Positions 7,741 through 16,438 of a DNA stretch of 53,525 nucleotides are shown here, in pieces. Numbering within the stretch: position 1 is the stretch's first letter; every line of letters begins with the position of its first letter. Source of the DNA: Elusimicrobia bacterium CG_4_9_14_3_um_filter_62_55 (lineage in GTDB: Bacteria; Elusimicrobiota; Elusimicrobia; UBA1565); assembly GCA_002790095.1 (NCBI GenBank), contig PFUL01000069.1, positions 1-53,525 on the forward strand. The letters run 5' to 3'. Under the pieces are notes generated by a model. The model was not told the DNA's origin and made no database searches. It saw nothing but the letters and a program-made list of their open reading frames with translations. A program made the position numbers and the translations under genes.

Positions 7741-10700
7741 TTGCCGTCCGCGGACTTGTTGATCATGTCCTTGGGAAACCCGGGGAGCCGGGCCGGCGCG
7801 CGCCAGGTCAGAATCCCGCCGAGGATGAACAGGACGCCGAAGACCGCGAGCATCGACGGGAACGCGGGCGTGAACAGGCTCGCCGCCAGCGTCGCGAGGC
7901 CGTAGCCGAAGGAGATGGCCGCGTTGAACACCGACCCCTGAACGCCGACCGCGCGTCCCATCGACTTCATGTCCTTGTTGCGGTGGAAGTAGCTGATCAG
8001 CGAGGTGAAGGAAGGGCCGTAGAACATGCCGAGCACCACCATCGCCAGCATCACCGCCGGCGCCACCGGCATCAAGCCCGTGGTCCACGCGAGATAGGGA
8101 ATCCAGATCGCGGAGAAGCCGGCGCCGAAGAGCTTGAGGTAGCCGGTGTCGGAAAGCTTGTTGGCCAGCCACATCAGCGCCGCCGCGATCGCGGCCGCGC
8201 CGCCCGCCGCGAGCAGGCTGCCCGGCAGCAGGCCGGTGTACACCCAGGTCGCGGCCAAGGCGAGCACGCCGGCCTGAATCAGGCGTTCGCCGGGAACGCG
8301 CATGCCGATCACCGGCAGGCGCACGTCAGGCATCCGGGCCTTCGCCGCGTTGGCGATCAGATTGCCTAAGAACAGCGAGCCGAGGAACTGTCCGAGCAGC
8401 AGGCCCTTTCCGGCCGCGCCCGCGAGCGCGCCGGCGATCATGGCGAGGCCGAAATACTGAAGCGGGTACATAAGGAAAGCGGTCAGCCCCAAAAGAAGCA
8501 TCGCGGTGCGCAAACGGTTCTGGTGGGACGAGATTTCCTTCTTGAGCCGCTTGATCGCGGCGGGGGCGGTCTCTTTCTTGAGCTGATCCTCGAGAGCGGT
8601 TTGGGCCTTTGAGGGCTCGCCGCCCTTTCCGTACCAGAGCGCCTTAAACGCGTTGGTCGACGCGATCCAGTGGACCAACGCGGCGACGATCGGAATCGTC
8701 GAGGTCAGAAAGGTCGACGCGATTTTAGGAAGCCCCGCGAGCAGCGCGGCGACGACCGGCAAGCCGGCGTGGGTCAGCGCGTAGAGAGCGACCGCGGCCG
8801 CCATGAGACCGGCGGGCAAGGCGTGCGCGCGCAAGGCCTTCTTGATCCGGGCGGAGCGCGAATCTCCGCGTCCGAGTTCAGAGAGGGACTGGGCGATCGC
8901 GCTGCGGCGCAGTTGGTTGTCCGCTTCGCGGAAGTTGATCTCGCCGCGGATTTCACGTCGGCGTTCGCGGCTCGCGTCCTTCGCTTCGTCCTCGAGTTCA
9001 GCGATGCGGGCGGCGTTGGCCGCGACGGCGGCTTCGTCTTCGCCGAGCGTCTTTTCAAGCGCGGCGGAGCGCTCCGCGAGCGCTTTCTCCAGCGCGGCGA
9101 CCTCCTCGGCCGCCCCGTTCTTTGCGCGCAGTTGGGAGAGGAGCTTGCCCATGCTCTGCAGCGTCTTCGGGGCGGGCGAGATGTTGGGCATCGTGAACCA
9201 GATGATCGGCAAAACGACCGCGGCGTGAACGATCGCCGAGGCGTAGAAGGCGAACATCGGGTTGAGCGCGTCGATGATCGCACCGGCGCCGATGATCGAT
9301 CCCAAAACGACTTGGATGACCAGGTAGTTCATCCACGCGCCGCTGTTGACCGTGTTGGTGTGCTTGTCTCCGGCGAGCCGGCGGACATAGGCGCCCTCGG
9401 TCGTCATAATGGAGGAGAGCAGCCAGCCGTTGGCCACGGAGGCGATCAAGAGCGAGGTGAAGTTCAGGTATCCGAGCGCGGCCAATACCGGCAAGATCAG
9501 CGCGAGAGCCGCCCGGACGACGGTGTTGAGGGCCATCGCGTTTCGCGCGGAGAGTCGGTCCACGATGAGTCCGTTGAGCGGTCCGGTCGCGATCGCCGCG
9601 AGAGGACCGAAGGCCATCAACGCGCCGAATTGCGCGACGCCGACCGCTTCGATCGCGATGAACGGGTAGGCGATCGAGGTGAGGATGAAGACGCCGATCG
9701 AGAAGGTGCGCTGGGCAAAGAGGCCGATGACGGCCTTCTTCTGGAAGCCGCTGGGTTCTTGCGTCGCGACCGCGCGGAGAATCTCGCGGGAGGCCTCGGC
9801 CTCCTGCCTCGGCGCGACGAAAAGGTTCTTGTAGCGGGGGTCGCCTTTCCCACCGACCGAGATCTGGGTCCCGTCCGGAGAGGCCTTGGCGAATCCGAGG
9901 TCGGCGTTGCGCGTATCGTAGAACTGATCGCCGACGGAAAGAACCTTCCGGTCCGCGACCGGGCGGGCGAAGCGCTTGGACAACGCGAGCGCCCGGCGGA
10001 TCAGTCCGGCGGGGGCGCCGAGGCGGACCAGCGCCCGGGCGAGTTCGGCTCCGCGGCGGTCCGCCTTGGTCGGAAGAACTCCGGTGCGCTTGTCGATCTT
10101 GGAGAAGGTCAAATACGGCGGATCGGTGTCCTTCTTGGCCATGCGCGCGCTGACTTCGATGTCCATCCCGCGCGCGGAAAGTTCGGCGGCGAAGAACGCG
10201 GCGGCTTCCTTCACGCGCGTCTCATCCATGCCGATGGGGAGAAAATGAGCGAAGCCGTAGGCGCTGCGTTCGTGCGTCTTGCCGTTGTATTCCTGTTCGC
10301 CGTACGCGCCGACGACGACGGCGTGAGCGGCGTCGATGGCGGCTCCTTCCGCTTTTGACCAGGCGACCTTGTCTTCGCGCACGAGGACGGCTTCCCCGCG
10401 CTTGTCGAAGAACAACGCGCGCGTGCCGCGGCTGGCGATGACGCCGACGCCCGCTTTCTGCGCGGGGCTCAGCGGCGCGAGCGAATCCAGAACGGTCACG
10501 TCCGTTTCGCGTTTCTTCGCGTCGGGACGGTCGGTCAAAATGAACAGTTCCACTCCCGCGTCGGCCGCGGCCTTCAGGGCCTCGCCGGTTTCCGCGGCGA
10601 TCGGTTGGTTGAACGGGGCGAGCGTGTCGTCGTAATCGAAGAACGCCATCTCGGGTTTTCCGGCGTCGGAGGCGAGCGTCGCGAGGATCGCCTTCCAGTG

Positions 10701-11591
10701 GGCGTCGGTGACCGGGCGAAGCGTGCGAAGGTCGGCGTGGTCTTCAGCGAGGGCGCGCAGAGCGGCGCGGTGCACCTCGTAGTCGGCCGCGTCGCGCGCG
10801 GCGTCTCCTTGAGCGTCCGCGGGGGTTTGGGCGATCGTCTCGAGCGCCGCTTTCGCGGACGCGCCCTTGGCGCGAAGCGCCGCGACCGCGGCGAGGCGTT
10901 CGGCGGCCGGTTTCGAAGCGTCGAGGGCCTCCGCCGAGAGCTGCGCAGCCGATTTTTCCGCCAGCGCGGGGGAGTCGGCGCCGTTGAACGCGACGGGCGC
11001 GCGCCGCAGCAAAGAACGGGAGCGGCCGAAGAGACCTGCGCCGGCGACGGCGACCGCTTCGGCGGCGTCGCCGGGCCGCAGAGAGCCGGTGAAAATCTTA
11101 TCAAGCGCGGCGCCTTTCTCCGAGGGCGACTTCGCGTCTTCGATCGCTTTCGCGTTCGAGGAAAGGGTGCTTCGCAGCGAAGATTTCGGCGCCGCGGTTT
11201 CGGCCGCTCGAGCGGCGGGCGCGTCGGCGGTCCGGGCGGCCGGTGCCGACACCGTGTCCGCGTCCGGGATCCGCGAAGGCGCGCTTTGAGCGACGGCGCT
11301 CGGAGCGGAGAGGGAGGGAGCGGCCGATTCGAACACGGGCGCGCTGAGCGACGGAAGGCCACCGAGACCCATGGAGGGGGCCAAGAGAGAGTCGATCGCT
11401 CCCGGCACCAGCGGCGCGCTCAAGGACGGGAGCGACATTCCCGCGGCGGGAACGCCCGCGTTGCCCGAAACGGCCGTCTTGCCTATGACGGCCGCGAGCG
11501 CCTGCGCGCCGGGAGCCGCGGCGATCAGCGCAGCGGCTAGCGAGATGCATAGAAATTTGTAAGGAAGCGGAAGCGGATTCTTGTTTTCCAT
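7737..11591 (-). CDS. Exported HAD phosphatase-MFS fusion, second paralog
   Basis: About 1284 residues. The open frame extends to 11762, but ATG 11591 opens a clear signal peptide (KFLCISLAAALIAAAPGAQALA), so I use it. An Ala/Pro/Ser-rich stretch with repeated LPSLSAP follows, then LDKIFTGSLRPGDA and FNGAD motifs and the block DYEVHRAALRAL shared with the 1013-4513 product. The HAD domain has DYDDT (D319, D321), ILTDRP and GDQFYDTRNAD, so its catalytic set looks complete. MFS helices begin near 617 (GLFAQRTF, then TGPLNGLIVDRLSARN). The central loop carries a charged coiled coil at about 814-904. Stop overlaps the next gene's start as ATGA. I infer a periplasmic phosphatase tethered to its own transporter. 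Confidence 0.8.
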   Translation of the reverse strand: MENKNPLPLPYKFLCISLAAALIAAAPGAQALAAVIGKTAVSGNAGVPAAGMSLPSLSAPLVPGAIDSLLAPSMGLGGLPSLSAPVFESAAPSLSAPSAVAQSAPSRIPDADTVSAPAARTADAPAARAAETAAPKSSLRSTLSSNAKAIEDAKSPSEKGAALDKIFTGSLRPGDAAEAVAVAGAGLFGRSRSLLRRAPVAFNGADSPALAEKSAAQLSAEALDASKPAAERLAAVAALRAKGASAKAALETIAQTPADAQGDAARDAADYEVHRAALRALAEDHADLRTLRPVTDAHWKAILATLASDAGKPEMAFFDYDDTLAPFNQPIAAETGEALKAAADAGVELFILTDRPDAKKRETDVTVLDSLAPLSPAQKAGVGVIASRGTRALFFDKRGEAVLVREDKVAWSKAEGAAIDAAHAVVVGAYGEQEYNGKTHERSAYGFAHFLPIGMDETRVKEAAAFFAAELSARGMDIEVSARMAKKDTDPPYLTFSKIDKRTGVLPTKADRRGAELARALVRLGAPAGLIRRALALSKRFARPVADRKVLSVGDQFYDTRNADLGFAKASPDGTQISVGGKGDPRYKNLFVAPRQEAEASREILRAVATQEPSGFQKKAVIGLFAQRTFSIGVFILTSIAYPFIAIEAVGVAQFGALMAFGPLAAIATGPLNGLIVDRLSARNAMALNTVVRAALALILPVLAALGYLNFTSLLIASVANGWLLSSIMTTEGAYVRRLAGDKHTNTVNSGAWMNYLVIQVVLGSIIGAGAIIDALNPMFAFYASAIVHAAVVLPIIWFTMPNISPAPKTLQSMGKLLSQLRAKNGAAEEVAALEKALAERSAALEKTLGEDEAAVAANAARIAELEDEAKDASRERRREIRGEINFREADNQLRRSAIAQSLSELGRGDSRSARIKKALRAHALPAGLMAAAVALYALTHAGLPVVAALLAGLPKIASTFLTSTIPIVAALVHWIASTNAFKALWYGKGGEPSKAQTALEDQLKKETAPAAIKRLKKEISSHQNRLRTAMLLLGLTAFLMYPLQYFGLAMIAGALAGAAGKGLLLGQFLGSLFLGNLIANAAKARMPDVRLPVIGMRVPGERLIQAGVLALAATWVYTGLLPGSLLAAGGAAAIAAALMWLANKLSDTGYLKLFGAGFSAIWIPYLAWTTGLMPVAPAVMLAMVVLGMFYGPSFTSLISYFHRNKDMKSMGRAVGVQGSVFNAAISFGYGLATLAASLFTPAFPSMLAVFGVLFILGGILTWRAPARLPGFPKDMINKSADGK

Positions 11592-11601
11592 GGGTACCAC
11601 T

Positions 11602-11635
11602 ATTGTACCCGGGGTCAGGCTTAAGTCTTTGGGTC
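11602..11635 (-). promoter_or_regulatory. Promoter-like element GACCCAA-N21-TACAAT
   Basis: On the minus strand GACCCAA (11629-11635) is followed after 21 nt by TACAAT (11602-11607), which lies only 10 nt before the ATG at 11591. TACAAT also sits inside the inverted repeat GGGTAC/GTACCC flanking the likely transcription start, so a regulator or hairpin could act here. The same architecture occurs at 20837-20870 and 34592-34625. Confidence 0.5.
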
Positions 11636-11743
11636 CTAGGCCCCGGAGTGCCAAGGATTTAGACCTAGACGGAACTAGGCCCTCGAGAAGGCGTAAAAAA
11701 CCATTATTTTTTAAGTATTTATACGGCGACTGAGTTTCTGATG

Positions 11744-12268
11744 CTAGAAAGGACGAGGCCAAAGGCTGGGGGGAAGGTTGTTTTCTAGGAAGAACTTCGC
11801 CTTTGCTCTGAAAACGTTTATTTCGCCTTGGGTAAGTTTCCGCTGCGTGGATGCATGAGAATAGTTTGAACTATCTGAATCTTTCAGTGGAGCGTGAAGA
11901 ACATCTAATGGAGGTTTTCCAGGAGTCTTAGTGGAGGAAGATCGGCGGATATCACGTGCAGAAAATTCGGCGTACCCTATGTATTCCGGCCACCTAGGGG
12001 GCGTCTTGTGGCCGGTTATGGTTTCGCGAAGTGAGGAAAAAAGTGCTAAATCTGCCGACAGCCCATTGCTGTCTTTAAAAAAGGATGACTTGATTTCTCC
12101 CGTCGGTTTGCGCTGGGTTGCGGGAATGACCCTTCTCAAAATCGCTCGATTTGGAACTCGAGTAAGGACGGTCCCCCGAACCTTGAGGAAAAGCCTAGCT
12201 ATTAAGCCAAGACAACTCTTTTTCCAGATTGAGGTTGCGCAACTCAACTGGTTTCTCCTTGTACCCAT
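11744..12268 (-). CDS. Hypothetical protein, third gene of the TIGR04255-type island
   Basis: Up to 174 residues. The first about 24 codons overlap the preceding gene (12195-12791) and may not be used, though no better start is visible. The first part is basic. The second half contains SARDIRRSSSTKTPGKPPLDVLHAPLKDSD followed by SNYSHAS, and the C-terminus ends PPSLWPRPF. I do not recognise a domain. Base composition matches the two island genes upstream and is clearly more AT-rich than the flanking transporter genes. The order is TIGR04255 gene, GWDGY gene, this gene, all overlapping on one strand, which suggests a co-inherited cassette. Confidence 0.5.
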   Translation of the reverse strand: MGTRRNQLSCATSIWKKSCLGLIARLFLKVRGTVLTRVPNRAILRRVIPATQRKPTGEIKSSFFKDSNGLSADLALFSSLRETITGHKTPPRWPEYIGYAEFSARDIRRSSSTKTPGKPPLDVLHAPLKDSDSSNYSHASTQRKLTQGEINVFRAKAKFFLENNLPPSLWPRPF

Positions 12269-12791
12269 CTGCTGATTCAGTTGTTATGAGAACCTCTTCT
12301 TTGTTGGGAACAATAGTTAGAGTAAAGCGTCTGTCGTCTTTCGCGATTTCCAGGTCCAAAGCACCATCGGAGATCGGTCCCGGAGTAATCTCGTCCGGAA
12401 AAAAATCAAAATTAACCAGGTGGCTGGATATTCTATTTAACAGACGCTTTGATAAAAATACCGTGTCGCGATCAAATGATGGTGCCGTATATCCGTCCCA
12501 ACCCGGAGGCAGGGTTAAATAATGGTCGAGCTCTCTAGAAGCTGCCTCGGAGAGAGACAATATTCTGCTTGAAAGAGAAGATAGGGAAGGGAATTCAAGA
12601 ACTGTCGTTGGCTCTTCGATATCCCTAAGGATGCTCCGCAAAGTTAACTCGTCTGTGGCGACCTCGGAAATGTCGAAGCGCGGGAGTATGCGATCGGCGC
12701 GCTCTACATATGCAGACGACCGGGTCAAATCGCGAACGTCACGGGGCTCTTGGTTAATAGCGTGATTATCTGCAACATGAGTAGCTAGCAT
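12195..12791 (-). CDS. Hypothetical protein with LPPGWDGY motif
   Basis: About 198 residues from ATG 12791, whose first base overlaps the upstream stop (TAATG). The longer frame starting at 12839 would overlap the upstream gene by 49 nt and is less likely. The centre carries LPPGWDGYTAPSFDRDTV, a motif I associate with uncharacterised proteins encoded beside TIGR04255-family genes. The C-terminal half looks like a small beta-rich domain (LDLEIAKDDRRFTLTIVPNKEEVLITTE). It is soluble, with no signal peptide. Codon and base composition are more AT-rich than the neighbouring GC-rich genes. Function unknown. The tight overlap with the TIGR04255 gene implies a joint role. Confidence 0.68.
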   Translation of the reverse strand: MLATHVADNHAINQEPRDVRDLTRSSAYVERADRILPRFDISEVATDELTLRSILRDIEEPTTVLEFPSLSSLSSRILSLSEAASRELDHYLTLPPGWDGYTAPSFDRDTVFLSKRLLNRISSHLVNFDFFPDEITPGPISDGALDLEIAKDDRRFTLTIVPNKEEVLITTESADGYKEKPVELRNLNLEKELSWLNS

Positions 12792-13522
12792 TATTCCGCC
12801 CCTCCCATAACCTCTCCTCTCGTCTTGTCGGTAATCCAAGATTCAAAACACCTGGTGGAATCCGCATGGAGGTCTTCCAAGACTGTCGTTATCTCTTCGC
12901 CCGATGAGATCATTTTCTTGAATGCCGTAGTAGCTTTAAGATCAAAGTTTTCCGGTCCGCGGCGGAGAGAACATCGAAATTGTTCGTTGAAACCATCCGC
13001 CTCAAGAAACCCTTTTCCAAGGGTAATATCCAGTGGGGTTTTAGCACTCTTGTACCAGCTGGGGATAAGTGGGCCGCCGACGTTCAAATAGTCGCTCAAT
13101 TCAAAATCTTTTTGCGGGCGGGAAAATTTATCAATAGTGTGTAGAGCTAAGGCTTTAACTTTGAGTGTGGGAGACAAGGCTCGAAGCTTATCGAGAATGC
13201 TATCAAACAGGCTTCGATACTCTTCCCAACCAGGGTAATTCCCGACCAAGTTTACAACGAGGAGGTCTTGTGAAAGCTGAACCAGTTGAGATTTATCACT
13301 ATTCCAGCAACGCACGCGCGGTGTGGGCGCGATTTGCTGTTCAATATTGTCACCTTTAATCGTTTCTCCGCGAACCATTAAGGGTTGCCCGACTTCAACA
13401 GTTCCCATCCCGATTTCCTTTATCTTGGGAACAATGTCGAAAAACTTCTCGGGAGTTAGAAACTCTCTAGAAAAGAACAGCTCTGTATAAATTTCAACCA
13501 GGGTGGGCTTCTTGTAGTTCAC
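12791..13522 (-). CDS. TIGR04255-family protein
   Basis: A 243-residue protein starting at a GTG (13522) with GAGGG upstream. The N-terminus (YKKPTLVEIYTELFFS) and the block QLVQLSQDLLVVNLVGNYPGWEEYRSLFDSIL match what I know of TIGR04255, a sporadically distributed bacterial family of unknown biochemical activity often found on variable islands. It is soluble and lacks transmembrane segments. It heads a three-gene minus-strand cassette whose members overlap, and its DNA is visibly AT-richer than the flanking genes, which points to horizontal acquisition. A defence or toxin-antitoxin-like role is plausible from the distribution pattern but is not shown by the sequence. Confidence 0.65.
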   Translation of the reverse strand: MNYKKPTLVEIYTELFFSREFLTPEKFFDIVPKIKEIGMGTVEVGQPLMVRGETIKGDNIEQQIAPTPRVRCWNSDKSQLVQLSQDLLVVNLVGNYPGWEEYRSLFDSILDKLRALSPTLKVKALALHTIDKFSRPQKDFELSDYLNVGGPLIPSWYKSAKTPLDITLGKGFLEADGFNEQFRCSLRRGPENFDLKATTAFKKMISSGEEITTVLEDLHADSTRCFESWITDKTRGEVMGGAE

Positions 13523-13654
13523 GGTACCCTCATTAGACTAACCCTGAATCCAGATCGACGCTAGGCCTGGTATGTTACCGAATCAGGACGTGAATAATCT
13601 TGATTCTAATTGAATAATCACGCCAAGGCAACCGAAATTCCCGCGGGTAATTAT

Positions 13655-13668
13655 GTTGTTTAGACAAC
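13655..13668. repeat. Small inverted repeat between the island and the nuclease gene
   Basis: GTTGT (13655-13659) and ACAAC (13664-13668) form a 5-bp stem with a 4-nt loop. It lies downstream of the nuclease-type gene on the minus strand and upstream of the island. There is no T-run, so it is a weak candidate for a terminator or island edge. Confidence 0.25.
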
Positions 13669-13723
13669 AAGCGTCGTAACTTGTTCCAAGCGAAGCCGGA
13701 GCGGGGTAAGGAAGGAAGGAGTG

Positions 13724-16438
13724 CTAAACTTTTTTCTTGGCCTTGTTGGCTTCCTTAAGCTCCTTGCGCGCTTCGCGTTCGGCCTTCAGGCGCTCCTTCT
13801 CCATCATTTCCTCGGTGAGGTTTCCGCTGTGCTTGCGCATTTTCAGCATCAGGAGGTTGATCGTCTTCTCGAAGGTCAGGCGGTCGAATTCGTTGATCGT
13901 GCGGCCCTGCATGCCGCGCGGGAAGATGAACGCGACGACGCGGGAGACGACGGTCTGCAGCTTCTGCGTCAGCGAATAGGGGGCCGTGATCGTCGGCCAA
14001 AGCCGGCGCGAGAAGTAGTCGTAGAGCTGCACCTGCAGGTCCTTGCCCCAGTGCTGGATCGCCGGCGTCTGTCCGGTTTTGAAGTCGGTCACGAACACTT
14101 CGAGGCCGCCCTTAACTTCCTTCGCGACGACGAGGTCGAAAAGCCCCCGGAAGATGTCGCGGTGGGTCTGTTCGCCTTCTTTGTTGTAGCGGTCGACCAC
14201 CATCAGGTTCGGAAGCTCGGTGCCCAGCGCGATCGGATACAGCTTCAGCGCCTGGCGCAGTTCTTCGTACATCGTGAACATGCGCGCCTCCATCGCGTCG
14301 CGGTAGCCGAGCGTGGTCTCGCGCGGCCGTTCGAGCATGTTGGTCGTCACGTCGAGCTGTTCCCGGACCCAGATTTCGCGGGCGACTGTAAGCGTCTCCT
14401 CGAACGGAGGGAGTTTTCCGTCCTCGTTGTACTTCATGACGGCCCAGTCGAGCGCCGTGTGCCCGACATGTCCCATCAGCATGTAGATGCGGTATTCGAA
14501 GCCGCCCGCGCCGCCGTAGAGCTGACGGTACTTGAAGGATTTCATCGACGAAGCCGAGGCCGCCAGATCGCCGACTTTGTTGACGCGGTAGTCGCCGAGC
14601 ATCGCGGCGAGCGCGGTTTCGATGTAGTCCTCGCGAGCGGTCGTCTTCGGCATCACCGCCGCCGCGTGCATCGCGCCGGGGAGCGCCGCCTGCAGGGCCG
14701 GGTCGTCGGTGACGGTCAGGATGTGCTGTTGGTTGAGGTAGAGGCCTTCGGAGGTCTGCAGATCCTTGATCAGGCTTCCCATCGCGCGGGCCAGCGTCGT
14801 CGGCCGCGCCTGAACCACCGGCGTTCCTTCGTGTTCCCCGAGCGTGAGCGCGTAGGCGTCTTCAGGCATGCCGAAGCGCTTCAGTTGGGCGTCGAACGCC
14901 TTTTTGAGGTCCTCGAGGCCGACGCCGCGCTTGGCGCGCATCGAGAGCAAGAATCGGCGGTCTTCGACGACGATCCCGGAGCTCGTCGCGCCGGCGGCCC
15001 GCTTGAGGATCTCCTGCTCGTCGGCCTTGAACTGCCGGGAGGCCTTGAGCTCTTCGAACGATCCCGAAAAGCCGTAGAGCGTGTTGCCGTCGTTGGACAG
15101 GCTCAGCAGTTTCCAGCGGGTGACGTCGTTTTGCTGATGCGCCGGCGTATCGCGCCGAATCATCCGTTCGACTTCCTCCTGGGTTTTGTCCGAGAGAAGG
15201 ACGAAGGTCATGCCGGCCTTCTGCAGTTTTCCCATGTCTTCGAGCACGTCGAACGGGATGCGGTCCCCGTACAGGCGCAGATCGAAGAGAACGAGCCGCG
15301 GAAGCATCCGCTGCAGGTCTTTAAGTCCGGCCGGGATCTCGAGTTCTTTGCGCTCGCGGAATTGAGGGGTCTTTTCGACGCCGTTGTCGGGCAGATCGCG
15401 GGCTTGATCGTAGGGCAGGAAGTGGAGGACGCGAACCTTCATCTCGCTGCTGATGACCTTCGGCGCGTTCAATTTCCGCTCGGACTTCCATTTGATTTCC
15501 TCGAGGAGCTTCCTCTCTAGGCGCGCGAGCTGGGCCGTGTCGGTTTCGCCGCCCTTCTTGGCGGTGATGCGCGAGCCGTAGTAGCTCTTGTAGTCCTCGA
15601 GAGTCAGGTCCTTGATCTTGTGGGTGTAGGACTTCACGATTCGCGTGATGAACTGAACCTGCCCGCCCGCGATGACGCGGATAGGAATCCGGCGCTGGTA
15701 GCGTCCCCAGAAACGTTCGCTGCCGGCGTTGTTGATGGGGCGGATCGAGGCGGAAATCTTCGAGTCGAAGAGCTTGCTCCGATTGGTTTTCCCGAACCAG
15801 AGGTCGAGAGCCTCGTCCTCGTCTTGCGGCGCGATTTGAAGGTCGCTCGCCGCGTCGGCGCGAACCTTCGCGTCGACTTCGGCGTCGACGGCATCCTCGG
15901 AGAAATCGGCGCCGTTGAGCGAGCCGCGGCGTCCCCCGAAATCGAACAGGCGGTTGAGCGTGGCGGCGTTGATCCCCGACGCGGGCGCGGAACGGCCTTG
16001 CTGCACGAGCGCGACCGTCTGTCCGACCGTGCGGCTTTTCGCCGCGGCGGCCTTATAGGACGGGGCTTCGGTTAAAGCGGCGGCGTTGGAGACTTCGGCG
16101 GAGGCCCGGACCGACGGGCGCGCGGTCGCCGTCGGGGCCTGCCGTGCCAAAGCGGCGGCGGCCGGGGTTTCGGCGACGGCCGAGGCCGCGGCGAGACCCT
16201 GGGTCTGCGCGACGGAGACCGGCAGCAAGGACGGAAGCGACATCCCCAAAGACGGGGCGGCCAGGCTCAGCGCGGTCGCGGCGGAGGCGCCGTTGCCGAC
16301 GAGGGCGGCGGGTCCGGAGACGGGGGCGATGCGCGGCGCCGAGGGGGAGACGGCGATATTTCCGGCGAAGGCTCCGGAAGCGGAGTTCGCCGCGATCGCG
16401 AGCGACAGGACGACGCGAGCCAGGATGTTTTGGGTCAT
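13724..16438 (-). CDS. Exported protein with degenerate HAD and intact RecB-like nuclease domain
   Basis: A 904-residue protein whose ATG directly follows the upstream stop (TAG-ATG at 16436-16441). A signal peptide (VVLSLAIAANSASGAFA) precedes an Ala/Ser/Pro stretch with LGMSLPSLLP, then LNRLFDFGGRRGSLNGADF. Near 377-560 is a HAD-like fold with motif I changed to LFDLRLYGD and LLSDK at motif II, so phosphatase activity is doubtful. The C-terminal third matches the PD-(D/E)XK RecB/AddB/Cas4 pattern: GHVGHTALDW (H660), FRGLFDLVV (D768), VTDFKTG (D785, K787) and QVQLYDYF. E. coli RecB has its nuclease residues in the same order and similar spacing (H956, D1067, D1080, K1082). A Lys-rich tail ends the protein. 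An exported nuclease of this superfamily is unusual. The alternative is a non-catalytic DNA-binding role. Confidence 0.68.
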   Translation of the reverse strand: MTQNILARVVLSLAIAANSASGAFAGNIAVSPSAPRIAPVSGPAALVGNGASAATALSLAAPSLGMSLPSLLPVSVAQTQGLAAASAVAETPAAAALARQAPTATARPSVRASAEVSNAAALTEAPSYKAAAAKSRTVGQTVALVQQGRSAPASGINAATLNRLFDFGGRRGSLNGADFSEDAVDAEVDAKVRADAASDLQIAPQDEDEALDLWFGKTNRSKLFDSKISASIRPINNAGSERFWGRYQRRIPIRVIAGGQVQFITRIVKSYTHKIKDLTLEDYKSYYGSRITAKKGGETDTAQLARLERKLLEEIKWKSERKLNAPKVISSEMKVRVLHFLPYDQARDLPDNGVEKTPQFRERKELEIPAGLKDLQRMLPRLVLFDLRLYGDRIPFDVLEDMGKLQKAGMTFVLLSDKTQEEVERMIRRDTPAHQQNDVTRWKLLSLSNDGNTLYGFSGSFEELKASRQFKADEQEILKRAAGATSSGIVVEDRRFLLSMRAKRGVGLEDLKKAFDAQLKRFGMPEDAYALTLGEHEGTPVVQARPTTLARAMGSLIKDLQTSEGLYLNQQHILTVTDDPALQAALPGAMHAAAVMPKTTAREDYIETALAAMLGDYRVNKVGDLAASASSMKSFKYRQLYGGAGGFEYRIYMLMGHVGHTALDWAVMKYNEDGKLPPFEETLTVAREIWVREQLDVTTNMLERPRETTLGYRDAMEARMFTMYEELRQALKLYPIALGTELPNLMVVDRYNKEGEQTHRDIFRGLFDLVVAKEVKGGLEVFVTDFKTGQTPAIQHWGKDLQVQLYDYFSRRLWPTITAPYSLTQKLQTVVSRVVAFIFPRGMQGRTINEFDRLTFEKTINLLMLKMRKHSGNLTEEMMEKERLKAEREARKELKEANKAKKKV

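Noticed and set aside
7741-8172. N-terminal extension of the MFS gene 5449-7740
   Set aside because: The extension is Arg/His-rich shadow of the upstream gene's end. The ATG at 7740 gives a signal peptide and a normal ATGA junction.
8670-10358. Plus-strand frame of 562 codons opposite the second HAD-MFS gene
   Set aside because: Arg/Asp/Gly-rich shadow with no domain, opposite clear MFS helices.
13721-15520. Plus-strand frame of 599 codons opposite the nuclease-type gene
   Set aside because: Composition is that of an antisense shadow (rich in His, Arg, Val, Asp). The minus strand shows RecB-type motifs and a signal peptide.
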